Below, piece by piece: positions 19,478 to 26,659 of a stretch of 64,000 bases of DNA. The first letter of the stretch is position 1; the number at the start of each line of letters is the position of its first letter. The translations under genes were made by a program, and so were the position numbers. The notes under the pieces are model-generated. The model made no database searches and was not told the DNA's origin. It saw only the letters and a program-made list of their open reading frames with translations. The DNA is from JASGKO01 sp049840595 (GTDB lineage Bacteria > Verrucomicrobiota > Verrucomicrobiia > Chthoniobacterales > Chthoniobacteraceae). Location: positions 1 through 64,000 of the forward strand of contig JASGKO010000004.1 of NCBI GenBank assembly GCA_049840595.1. Direction: 5' to 3'.

Positions 19478-20323
19478 ATGAGCGGAAGGCGCCGGCCCCG
19501 CGCGGCGCCTTCGCTTCGATCCCAAGGCGCCGTGAGCAAGGACCCGGCGGGATGCGGCGAGCTGTTCGCGTCCTTCGCCCGCATCGGATTGGCCGGCTTC
19601 GGCGGCGTGCTGCCTCTGGCGCACCGTGAGCTCGTCGAGCGGAAGGACTGGCTGAGCGGGGCCGAGTTCTCCGAGGTCCTGGGCCTCGGCCAGATCCTGC
19701 CGGGCTCCAACATCGTCAACCTGACGGCCATGGTCGGACTGCAGCGCGGGGGATGGGCCGGCGCCGCCTGCGCGTTCGCCGGGCTGCTCATCGCGCCGAC
19801 CGCGCTCGCGCTGGTGATCGTCGCGGCCTTCGACCGCATCGCGGACGACCCGCGGGCGGCGGGCGCGGTCGCCGGCATGGCGGCCGCCGCCGTCGGGCTG
19901 CTGTTCGCGACCGGCATGAAGATGCAGCGCGAGTTCCGCTCCGACAGGGGCTCGCTGCTCGTTTGCGGCCTGACCGTGCTCGCCGTCGCGCTGGTGGGGT
20001 GGAAGGTCGCCGGCGTCGCCGGCGCCATGCTGTCGCTGCTCGCGATGTGCATTCCGGCAGCCGTCCTCGCCTGCCTTTTCTACCGGGCTTGGCTGCGCTG
20101 GCCGTCGGAGCGCGCCCGGCGGCGGATGCGCCGTGCCATCTCGCCGATCGCCGTGGGCCTCGTCCTCGCGAGCTCGTGGCTGCTCGCGCGGCCCTTCGCC
20201 CACGATCTCGTGGCCGTGGCGCTCGTGCTCGCGGCCGCGCTCGCGGGCTGGCGCACGCGGCTCCATCCGATGTGGATCCTGGGCGCGGGCGCCGTGATCG
20301 GCGCCGCGGCCACGGTCATTTGA
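19478..20323 (+). CDS. ChrA-family chromate-type transporter
   Basis: A membrane protein of 281 aa. The N-terminal part carries the ChrA motifs FARIGLAGFGGVLPLAHREL and GLGQILPGSNIVNLTAMVG. The later half has further membrane helices (LTVLAVALVGWKVAGVAGAM and the C-terminal pair). Family members move chromate or other oxyanions, and many homologues have no proven role. It ends 8 bp inside the end of the convergent permease gene. The first 20 residues are Arg-rich, so the start may be later, near VSKDPAGC. Confidence 0.75.
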   Translation: MSGRRRPRAAPSLRSQGAVSKDPAGCGELFASFARIGLAGFGGVLPLAHRELVERKDWLSGAEFSEVLGLGQILPGSNIVNLTAMVGLQRGGWAGAACAFAGLLIAPTALALVIVAAFDRIADDPRAAGAVAGMAAAAVGLLFATGMKMQREFRSDRGSLLVCGLTVLAVALVGWKVAGVAGAMLSLLAMCIPAAVLACLFYRAWLRWPSERARRRMRRAISPIAVGLVLASSWLLARPFAHDLVAVALVLAAALAGWRTRLHPMWILGAGAVIGAAATVI

Positions 20324-21131
20324 CCGCGCCCGCCGTCAGCCCGCGCACGATGGTGCGCTGGAACAGGAAGAACAACAGCAGCATCGGCGCGATCGCCACC
20401 ACCACGCCGGCGAAGATCAGGCTCGGCGCGCGCGCCTCGGCGGTGTCGAGCGAGGCGAGCCCGATCTGCAGCGTCTGCATGTCGGGCGTGTTGGTGACGA
20501 GCAGCGGCCAGAAGAACTGGTTGTAGGCGCCGATGAAGGTGTAGAGCGCGAGCACGCCCATGCCGTGCTTCGACAGCGGCGCGAGGATGGTCCACACGAA
20601 GCGCAGGTGGCCGCAGCCGTCGAGCCGCGCGGCCTCGCGTAGCTCGCCCGGGAAGGTGAGGAAGAACTGGCGCATCAGGAAGGTGCCGAAGCCCGTCGCG
20701 ACGAAGGGCACGATCAGGCCCGGGTAGCGGTCGATCCAGCCCAGGTCGCCCACCAGCAGGTACTTGGGGATGATCAGCGACTCGACCGGGATCATCATGG
20801 TCACCATGAACGCCGCGAACACCGTGCGCCGCCAGGGGAAGTCGATGAACACGAAGGCGTAGGCGGCCAGCACCGAGGTCGCCATCACCCCGGCGACGAT
20901 GGCGAGCGACACCACCATGCTGTTGAGGTACTGGCGGGCGAGCGGGAACGCCTTCATCACGCGCGCGTAGTTGTCGAAGGTGACGCTCGAGGGGAAGAGC
21001 GCCGGCGGATAGGCGACCAGCGCGGCGTCGTCCATCAGCGAGCCGGCGAGCGCGTAATACAGCGGGAACAGCACCACCGCCGCGACCAGCGCGAGCAGCG
21101 CGAGGTAGGCGATCCCCCCGAGCCGCTTCAT
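20316..21131 (-). CDS. Carbohydrate ABC transporter permease, UgpE/MalG type
   Basis: An inner-membrane subunit of a CUT1-family importer, 271 aa, six helices. The EAA loop is REAARLDGCGHLRFVWTILAPL. The N-terminal helix and the loop with SVTFDNYARVMKAFPLARQYLNS are typical of UgpE. It overlaps the partner permease by 4 bp. With the phosphatase and phosphodiesterase downstream in the operon order, a glycerophosphodiester or polyol phosphate substrate is likely, but this is inferred from context only. Confidence 0.88.
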   Translation of the reverse strand: MKRLGGIAYLALLALVAAVVLFPLYYALAGSLMDDAALVAYPPALFPSSVTFDNYARVMKAFPLARQYLNSMVVSLAIVAGVMATSVLAAYAFVFIDFPWRRTVFAAFMVTMMIPVESLIIPKYLLVGDLGWIDRYPGLIVPFVATGFGTFLMRQFFLTFPGELREAARLDGCGHLRFVWTILAPLSKHGMGVLALYTFIGAYNQFFWPLLVTNTPDMQTLQIGLASLDTAEARAPSLIFAGVVVAIAPMLLLFFLFQRTIVRGLTAGAVK

Positions 21132-22021
21132 GCGTAGAACACCCTGCGGCCCAGCACGCGGAACTGCACGACGGTGATGACCAGCACGATCAGCATCAGC
21201 ACGATGCCCTGCGCCGAAGCGAGGCCGTAGTCGCCGGTGCCGAGGCCGAACGCGGTCTCGTAGAGGCTGTAGACCAGCGTGCGCGTCGCCCCCGCCGGTC
21301 CGCCGTGGGTCATGATGCGGATCTCGCCGAAGGTCTGCAGCGCGTGGATGGTCGAGATCACCACCAGGAAGAACAGCGTCGGCGTGAGCAGCGGCAGCGA
21401 GATGAAGCGGAAGCGCGCGAGCCGCGACGCGCCGTCGATGCGCGCGGCCTCGTACAGCGACTCGGGGATCGACTCGAGGCCGGCGAGGCAGACCAGCATC
21501 GTGTAGCCGGCGTGGCGCCACACCACCACCGCGGCGAGGCTCGGCAGCGCGGCGGCGGGCGAGGTGAGCCAGTCGACCGGCGGGATGTCGAGGTACGAGA
21601 GCAGCCCGTTGAAGAGCCCGATGCCGGGGCGGTAGAACACGTCGAACACCACCGCCGCGGCGGCCGCCGAGAACGCGAAGGGCGTGGCGAGCAGCGTACG
21701 GAACACGCCGATCCCGGCGATGCGCGGCTGCACCAGCAGCGCGAGGCCGAGCCCGATGACGATGCTCGGCACGACGGTCAGCACCACGAACCACGCCGTC
21801 GTCCCGAGCACCGCGGTGAACTGCGGGTCGGTGAAGATGCGCGCGTACTGCTCGAGGCCGACGAAGCTGATCGGCTGGCCGAGGAGGTCGTTGGCGAAGA
21901 AGCTCAGCCAGAGCGAGCGCCCCAGCGGGTAGAACACGAACGCGCCGAACACCGCCAGCGAGGGCGCGAGAAACGCCAGCGCGACGAGGACGTCGCGGCT
22001 CGGCGCCCGCCGCGTGCTCAC
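21128..22021 (-). CDS. Carbohydrate ABC transporter permease, UgpA/MalF type
   Basis: The partner membrane subunit, 297 aa. The EAA loop is YEAARIDGASRLARFRFISLPLL and the N-terminus carries AFLAPSLAVFGAFVFYPLGRS as the first helix. The start is GTG at 22021, chosen because it overlaps the inositol monophosphatase stop by 4 bp and the frame upstream is a shadow of that gene. The ATPase and binding protein of this system are not in the window and may have lain beyond the join at about 23,200. Confidence 0.88.
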   Translation of the reverse strand: MSTRRAPSRDVLVALAFLAPSLAVFGAFVFYPLGRSLWLSFFANDLLGQPISFVGLEQYARIFTDPQFTAVLGTTAWFVVLTVVPSIVIGLGLALLVQPRIAGIGVFRTLLATPFAFSAAAAAVVFDVFYRPGIGLFNGLLSYLDIPPVDWLTSPAAALPSLAAVVVWRHAGYTMLVCLAGLESIPESLYEAARIDGASRLARFRFISLPLLTPTLFFLVVISTIHALQTFGEIRIMTHGGPAGATRTLVYSLYETAFGLGTGDYGLASAQGIVLMLIVLVITVVQFRVLGRRVFYA

Positions 22022-22812
22022 GGCCCTTCGCCGACCCAGTCGTGCCAGAGTTGCGGCGCGATCGCCGGCGGCGCGGCGAGGATGCCGTCCATCGGCACGC
22101 CGCCGTCGGGCCCGCGCCGGCTGTACACCGTGCAGCCGCCCTCGCGCGCGATCAGCGCGCCGGCGTAGACATCCCAGCTGTTGTAGTAGCCGCCGAGCAG
22201 CGTGCCGGTCGCGCGGCCCACGCCGACCAGCGCCAGCGCCAGCGCCGACGAGCCCATGATGCGCGTGCCCGCGGCCTTCGCCGCGACGCGGTCGAGGTAG
22301 CGGTGCATCTCGGGCCACGGCGCCTGGCGCGACCACTCGGTGAGGAACACGCCGCCGTCCATGCGCTCGGCGCGTACGCAATGCGCGCGCGTGTCGCCGA
22401 TGAAGGCGCCCTGCCCGCGGATGGCGCTGTAGGCCTCGCCGCGCCGCACGTCGGCCACCACGCCGACCATCGGTCCATCCTTGTCGGCGAGCGCCAGGCT
22501 GAACGACACCCAGGGCACGCCGTGCACGAAGTTGAGCGTGCCGTCGATGGGGTCGAGGTGCCAGGCGAGCGCGCCCTCCTTCGAGGCCTCGGGCTTGCCG
22601 AACTCCTCGCCGTGGATCACGTGGTCGGGATAGCGCGCGGCGATGCGCGAGCGGATGTCGACCTCGACGGCGCGGTCGAAGGGCGTGACCCAGTCGCCGG
22701 CGTCGACCTTGGTGTCGGACTGCGCGGTCGAGGGCCGCGCGTTGGCGATGATGCCGGAGGCGTGCGCCGCGAGCTCGAGCGCGAAACGGTGGTAGGTCTT
22801 CAGGTCGTCCAT
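22018..22812 (-). CDS. Inositol monophosphatase family protein
   Basis: A Mg2+-dependent, Li+-sensitive-type phosphatase of 264 aa. Motifs visible are IHGEEFG (metal-binding glutamates), the motif A LDPIDGTLNFVHGVPW (about residues 85-100) and motif B NSWDVYAGALIAREGG. It lies between permease and phosphodiesterase genes, so it may dephosphorylate an imported sugar or polyol phosphate. It is a different protein from the verrucomicrobial SuhB-type protein that starts at 23,238, although both belong to the same superfamily. Confidence 0.9.
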   Translation of the reverse strand: MDDLKTYHRFALELAAHASGIIANARPSTAQSDTKVDAGDWVTPFDRAVEVDIRSRIAARYPDHVIHGEEFGKPEASKEGALAWHLDPIDGTLNFVHGVPWVSFSLALADKDGPMVGVVADVRRGEAYSAIRGQGAFIGDTRAHCVRAERMDGGVFLTEWSRQAPWPEMHRYLDRVAAKAAGTRIMGSSALALALVGVGRATGTLLGGYYNSWDVYAGALIAREGGCTVYSRRGPDGGVPMDGILAAPPAIAPQLWHDWVGEGP

Positions 22813-22837
22813 CGGGGTTCGATCTTCCTTGTCTTCT

Positions 22838-23203
22838 TCATGCGAGGCCGGGCGCGATGGCCGGCAGGTCGTTGCTGATGATCGCGTCGACGCCCGCCTC
22901 GCGGGCGAGGCGCGCGTTCACGGGGTCGTCCACGGTCCAGCACCACACGCCGAGGCCCTGGGCACGGTACGCGGGCACCGAGCGGCCGTTCTCGACGGTC
23001 CACTCGAGGTTGACGGCGAAGGGCGCGACGCGAGCCAGGAGGTCGTCGGGCGGGAGCTCGGGCTTCGACCACGACATGAGGATCCGCGCCGAGGGGATCG
23101 CCTGCCGCACGGCCTCGGCCATCGGCGGCGCGCCGTTGAACACCACGCGCCCATACTGGCCACGCGCCACGATCATCGCGTCGATCGCCGGCAGCTCGCC
23201 AAG
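22838..23203 (-). CDS. Glycerophosphodiester phosphodiesterase, C-terminal fragment cut by the join
   Basis: The readable part, about 120 aa, is the C-terminal half of a TIM-barrel GDPD. It has APFAVNLEWTVENGRSVPAY, the conserved VWCWTVDDPVNARLAREAGV and the terminal VDAIISNDLPA. The catalytic N-terminal half (HRG and the ExD metal ligands) is missing. Going upstream the frame still reads as protein (LLGELPAIDAM) until about 23,203, then meets sequence of the other organism. The gene is therefore cut by the contig join and is not a natural pseudogene. Confidence 0.85.
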   Translation of the reverse strand, partial: LGELPAIDAMIVARGQYGRVVFNGAPPMAEAVRQAIPSARILMSWSKPELPPDDLLARVAPFAVNLEWTVENGRSVPAYRAQGLGVWCWTVDDPVNARLAREAGVDAIISNDLPAIAPGLA

Positions 23204-23237
23204 TAATATCCCGTCCTTCTACGCTCCCTTATTAACC
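23200..23237. other. Join between betaproteobacterial and verrucomicrobial sequence
   Basis: Left of about 23,203 the DNA codes for a cut GDPD in very GC-rich DNA. At 23,238 a complete verrucomicrobial-type gene starts. The bases between are AT-richer. The segment ending TCCCTTATTAACC (23,225-23,237) resembles the reverse complement of the adapter at 1-17, with gaps, so a poorly read second barcode at this end of the read is possible. The exact breakpoint cannot be fixed by eye. Confidence 0.75.
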
Positions 23238-23987
23238 ATGAGTGAATTTCTTACTATCGCCCTCGAAGCCGCGCACGAAGCGGGCCAGTTGTTGAAGGAT
23301 AACTTTGGCACCCAGCTCAAGGTCAACGCCTTCGAGTCGCACGACATCAAGCTCGATCTCGACGTCCGCTCGCAGGAGCTCATCACGGAAAAGCTGCTCG
23401 CCGCGTTTCCTCATCACGCCATCTACGGCGAGGAAGGCATCACCGGCGACCAGAGCAGCGAATTCCAGTGGATCGTGGATCCGATCGACGGCACCGTGAA
23501 CTACTTCTACGGCTTCCCGCACTTCTGCATCTCCATTGCCTTGCGTCAGCACGGCGAGATTATCCTCGGCGTCATCCTTGATCCGATCCGCAACGAACTC
23601 TGGCAGGCGGAGAAGGATGGCCCGGCGCTCCTGAACGGCCAGCCCATCACGGTCAGCACCCGCACGCAACTCAGCGAGGCCATGCTCTCCGTCGGCTTCT
23701 CCAAGACGAAGACCACGATCGATTCCGGTCTTCCGCTTTTTGAAAAAATGGTCTATCGCGCCCGCAAGTGCCGTCTCATGGGCAGCGCCGCGCTCGATCT
23801 CGCCTACGTCGCCTGCGGTCGCCTCGATGCCTACATCGAGAGCAGCGTGAGCCTGTGGGACATCGCCGCCGGCCAGCTCATCATCGAGCGCGCGGGGGGC
23901 AAGGTGGATGTGAAGCCGCGCCCCGAGAATCCCGACAAGCTCAGCATCATCGGCACCAGCGGAAACATGGATTTGGAACTTTCCTAA
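23238..23987 (+). CDS. suhB: Inositol-1-monophosphatase (SuhB-like)
   Basis: A 249-residue phosphatase that hydrolyses inositol phosphate in vitro. SuhB relatives also act in rRNA transcription antitermination. Metal-site motifs are IYGEEGIT (Glu65/66), VDPIDGTVNYFYGFP (Asp81, Asp84) and LWDIAAGQLIIERAGG with the last aspartate. The ATG at 23,238 gives the usual family N-terminus (MSEFLTIALEAAHEAG). It lies 33 bp upstream of ispF and is probably co-transcribed. It is the first gene of the verrucomicrobial part and is complete. Confidence 0.88.
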   Translation: MSEFLTIALEAAHEAGQLLKDNFGTQLKVNAFESHDIKLDLDVRSQELITEKLLAAFPHHAIYGEEGITGDQSSEFQWIVDPIDGTVNYFYGFPHFCISIALRQHGEIILGVILDPIRNELWQAEKDGPALLNGQPITVSTRTQLSEAMLSVGFSKTKTTIDSGLPLFEKMVYRARKCRLMGSAALDLAYVACGRLDAYIESSVSLWDIAAGQLIIERAGGKVDVKPRPENPDKLSIIGTSGNMDLELS

Positions 23988-24020
23988 TCCACCCGCCCCA
24001 GCCACAGTTTTCGCACTATT

Positions 24021-24494
24021 ATGACTAGAACCGGCATCGGATACGACGTGCATCGCCTTGTGGAGGAGCGCCCGCTCATTCTCGGAGGCGTCGAACTCGC
24101 CTACCACCTCGGCCTCGACGGCCATTCGGATGCGGACGTCCTCTGTCATGCCATCGCGGATGCCCTCCTCGGTGCGGTTGGCGAGCGCGACATCGGCTAC
24201 CATTTCCCGAATACCGACCCCTCGATCCGCGGCATCAGCAGCCTGGAAATTCTCCGCCGCGTGCGCGACATCCTCGCCGCCACCGGGGCCAGGATCGTCA
24301 ACGTGGACGCCACCGTGATCGCCGAGGCCCCGAAAATCCTCCCTCACCGCGACGCGATGATTAAAAACATCGCCGAAGCCCTCTGTGTCGAGACCAGCGC
24401 CATCGGGCTCAAGGCCACTACCAACGAGCACCTCGGCTTCATCGGCCGCGGCGAAGGCATCGGCTCCATGGCCGTCGCCAGCGTCGAGGTGTAG
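24021..24494 (+). CDS. ispF: 2-C-methyl-D-erythritol 2,4-cyclodiphosphate synthase
   Basis: An MEP-pathway enzyme that cyclises CDP-methylerythritol phosphate to MEcPP with release of CMP. At 157 aa it has the family length. The zinc ligands are Asp9 and His11 in GYDVHRL and His43 in DVLCHAIADALLGA. The DIGYHFPNTDP loop and the C-terminal KATTNEHLGFIGRGEGI (CMP-binding) are all present. Upstream suhB and downstream cysS lie on the same strand, but a repeat-filled gap separates it from cysS. Confidence 0.96.
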   Translation: MTRTGIGYDVHRLVEERPLILGGVELAYHLGLDGHSDADVLCHAIADALLGAVGERDIGYHFPNTDPSIRGISSLEILRRVRDILAATGARIVNVDATVIAEAPKILPHRDAMIKNIAEALCVETSAIGLKATTNEHLGFIGRGEGIGSMAVASVEV

Positions 24495-24535
24495 CCCGCA
24501 TCGACAACCGGAAACCCTTCGGAGTCTTCGCGCCC

Positions 24536-24590
24536 TTGGACTGCGGCGACACGTCGCCGCTTTCTCCGAGCGAGACAAGTCTCGCTCCCA
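24536..24590 (+). repeat. Dispersed palindromic repeat, family A, copy 1
   Basis: The element reads TTGGACTGCGGCGACACGTC and continues with two short inverted repeats: GGCGAC/GTCGCC around ACAC, and GCGAGAC/GTCTCGC around AA. A second copy with the same order and about 85% identity lies at 26,440-26,495. Two hairpins in fixed order and dispersed placement between genes fit REP-type elements. Confidence 0.8.
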
Positions 24591-24610
24591 ACGCGCAGCC
24601 AAATCCCCCT

Positions 24611-24660
24611 CGCTCCCACACTCTGTGTGGGAGCGCATATGTCCGCGACACTCTGTGTCG
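24611..24660 (+). repeat. Paired-palindrome repeat, family B, copy 1
   Basis: A 25-bp palindrome (24,611-24,635, core CCCACACTCTGTGTGGG) is followed after 10 bases by a 15-bp palindrome (24,646-24,660, CGACACTCTGTGTCG). The same two-part layout recurs at 24,715-24,764 and, diverged, at 32,058-32,106. RNA from either strand would fold into two adjacent hairpins. Confidence 0.85.
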
Positions 24661-24714
24661 AATAACCTCCGCCACCTCAATAACTCCCGGAAGTCATCTC
24701 GGCACTCCATCCCT

Positions 24715-24764
24715 CGTTCCCACACTCTGTGTGGGAACGCGCTTGTCCGCGACACTCCGTGTCG
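24715..24764 (+). repeat. Paired-palindrome repeat, family B, copy 2
   Basis: The first palindrome is at 24,715-24,739 and the second at 24,750-24,764, in the same orientation and spacing as copy 1, which starts 104 bp earlier. The two copies are also followed by related text (AACCACCTCCGCCACCTC here, AATAACCTCCGCCACCTC after copy 1), so a unit of about 100 bp was duplicated in tandem. Confidence 0.85.
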
Positions 24765-24985
24765 AACCACCTCCGCCACCTCTACGACCCCCGGGATTCA
24801 TCTCGACTCGCCATCCTTTCGCGCCCCACCAAAATGTCCCCCCGGGCGAAGCCGAATGGCCTTGTATTTTTCTGCGCGGGAAAAACCAGGCGAGCCCTTG
24901 CCGCCAAAAAACGCTCCCCCGCAACCCGTCATTCCTCATTTCCCGACTTGCACCATAGGCAAATCCCATAGAGAGGTATCTCCGC

Positions 24986-26389
24986 ATGCCGATTCGTTTC
25001 TTTAATACGTATTCGCGAGCGCTGGAAGAATTCGCGCCCATCCAAGCCCCGCAGGTCAAAATGTACACCTGCGGCCCCACCGTTTATAACTACGCGCACA
25101 TCGGCAATTTCCGCGCCTACGTCTTCGAGGACCTGCTCCAGCGTCATCTGGAAGGCCGCGGCTACGCTGTGCAGCGCGTGATGAACCTCACCGACGTGGA
25201 TGACAAGACCATCCGCGGTGCCCGCACCCTCGGCCAGCGTCTCGGCGACTTCACCCAGACCTTCAAGGACGCCTTCTTCCAGGACCTCGTGGCCCTGAGG
25301 ATCAAGCGCGCGCAGCATTTCCCTGCCGCGACCGAGCCGCAATACATCGCGCGCATGATCGAGATGATTTCCGCCTTGATGGAACGCGAGATCGCCTACC
25401 AGGCCGAAGATCAATCCGTCTATTTCCGCCTTGGCAAATTCCCCGCCTACGGCCAGCTCGCCCACCTCAACCTCGACGAACTCCGCCCCACCGGCCGCAT
25501 CGCCAACGATGAATACGAAAAGGAAAGCATCGGCGACTTCGCGCTCTGGAAAGCCTGGGACGAAGCCGATGGCGACGTGAAATGGGATTCTCCCTGGGGC
25601 CCCGGTCGCCCCGGCTGGCACATCGAATGCAGCGCCATGGCCACCGCCCTGCTCGGCGACGAATTGGACATCCATTGCGGCGGGGTGGACAACATTTTCC
25701 CGCACCACGAGGCGGAGATCGCGCAGAGCGAAAGCTTCACCGGGAAAAAATTCGTCCGCACCTGGCTCCACTGCGCCCACCTCATGGTCGAGGGCCAGAA
25801 GATGAGCAAGAGCGCCGGGAACTTCTACACCCTGCGTGACCTGCTGGAGAAGGGCTGGAGTGGCCGCGAGATCCGCTATGCCCTCCTCAGCGTCAACTAC
25901 CGCCTGCCGCTCAATTTCACCTTCGAGGGGCTCGCCGGCGCCCGCAGCGCCCTTCAGCGCATCGACGAATGGGCCCGCCGCGTCGCCGATGCCGAAAAGA
26001 CCGCCACCGGCCCCGGCGCGGGCGCCACTGCGTTCCTGCCCCACGTCGAGCAATTCTTCGCCGCCCTCGACGAAGACCTCAACATTTCCGGCGCCCTCGG
26101 CCATCTTTTCGACCTCATCCGTGAGACGAACAAGCTCCTGGATCAAGGCACGCTTTCCGCCGCCGAGGCCACCACGCTCGTCCAGGCGTGGCAGCGCATC
26201 AACTGCGTCCTTGCCATCGAGAGCGAAGCCGAAGCCATCCCCGCCGAAGTGCAAGCGCTTCTGGACGAGCGAGCCGCCGCCCGCGCCGCGAAGGACTTCA
26301 AAAAGAGCGACGAACTCCGCGACGCCATCGCCGCCAAAGGCTGGCAGGTCAAAGACACCAAAGACGGCCAGAAGGTGACGAAGCTGTAG
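24986..26389 (+). CDS. cysS: Cysteinyl-tRNA synthetase
   Basis: A class I aminoacyl-tRNA synthetase that charges tRNA-Cys, 467 aa, normal length. The HIGH-type motif is AHIGN (His38-Asn41) and KMSKS is at residues 272-276. The active-site zinc that selects cysteine is bound by Cys29 (MYTCGPTVY), Cys215 (GWHIECSAM) and the HHEAE motif at 240-244. The DALR anticodon-recognition domain fills the C-terminal third, ending KKSDELRDAIAAKGW. No frameshift is seen. Confidence 0.97.
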   Translation: MPIRFFNTYSRALEEFAPIQAPQVKMYTCGPTVYNYAHIGNFRAYVFEDLLQRHLEGRGYAVQRVMNLTDVDDKTIRGARTLGQRLGDFTQTFKDAFFQDLVALRIKRAQHFPAATEPQYIARMIEMISALMEREIAYQAEDQSVYFRLGKFPAYGQLAHLNLDELRPTGRIANDEYEKESIGDFALWKAWDEADGDVKWDSPWGPGRPGWHIECSAMATALLGDELDIHCGGVDNIFPHHEAEIAQSESFTGKKFVRTWLHCAHLMVEGQKMSKSAGNFYTLRDLLEKGWSGREIRYALLSVNYRLPLNFTFEGLAGARSALQRIDEWARRVADAEKTATGPGAGATAFLPHVEQFFAALDEDLNISGALGHLFDLIRETNKLLDQGTLSAAEATTLVQAWQRINCVLAIESEAEAIPAEVQALLDERAAARAAKDFKKSDELRDAIAAKGWQVKDTKDGQKVTKL

Positions 26390-26439
26390 CACCAGCGAAC
26401 AGGCATTTACCCTCAATGCGCTCCGCGGCCATTCAACCC

Positions 26440-26495
26440 TTGGAGTGCGGCGACATGTCGCCGCTTTTTCCACGCGAGACACGTCTCGCCGCCCC
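26440..26495 (+). repeat. Dispersed palindromic repeat, family A, copy 2
   Basis: It starts CTTGGAGTGCGGCGACATGT and then has the second inverted repeat GCGAGAC/GTCTCGC, as in the copy at 24,536-24,590. It lies in the 270-bp gap between cysS and the convergent S74 protein gene. The rest of the gap shows only short Ser/Arg-rich frames. Confidence 0.8.
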
Positions 26496-26659
26496 TGCCG
26501 AAGGCCAATCATGCTCCTCACCCCCAAGTTGCACTTGAGGGCGTCCGCGCTCCCGCGCAATAATCCCTCGCTCAAGGCCGCCCTCGTGCCTCTCCGCGCC
26601 CTCCGTGGTTAATTCTTTTTCCCGCCGCGCCCGCCGCGTCCGCCGCGGTTCAAAATCAG

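Larger units (their letters stand above)
24495..24985. other. Repeat-filled intergenic region, 491 bp
   Basis: No gene is supported here. The short frames on both strands are products of Ser/Pro-rich repeat sequence. The region holds one member of a GCGGCGACA-type repeat and two members of a paired-palindrome repeat, listed separately. The remaining stretch just before cysS (about 24,800-24,985) shows no recognisable signal apart from a weak purine-rich AGAGAGG at 24,970-24,976, close to the cysS start. Confidence 0.8.

Noticed and set aside
23768..24028. Small plus-strand frame inside suhB
   Set aside because: It is Arg/His-rich and lies fully within a real gene in another frame.
24611..24764. 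CRISPR array
   Set aside because: Only two repeats of a palindromic unit occur, with related sequence following each instead of unique spacers, and no cas gene is present.
24929..26575. A 548-codon minus-strand frame over cysS
   Set aside because: It is a shadow frame; the plus-strand cysS has HIGH, KMSKS and zinc motifs.
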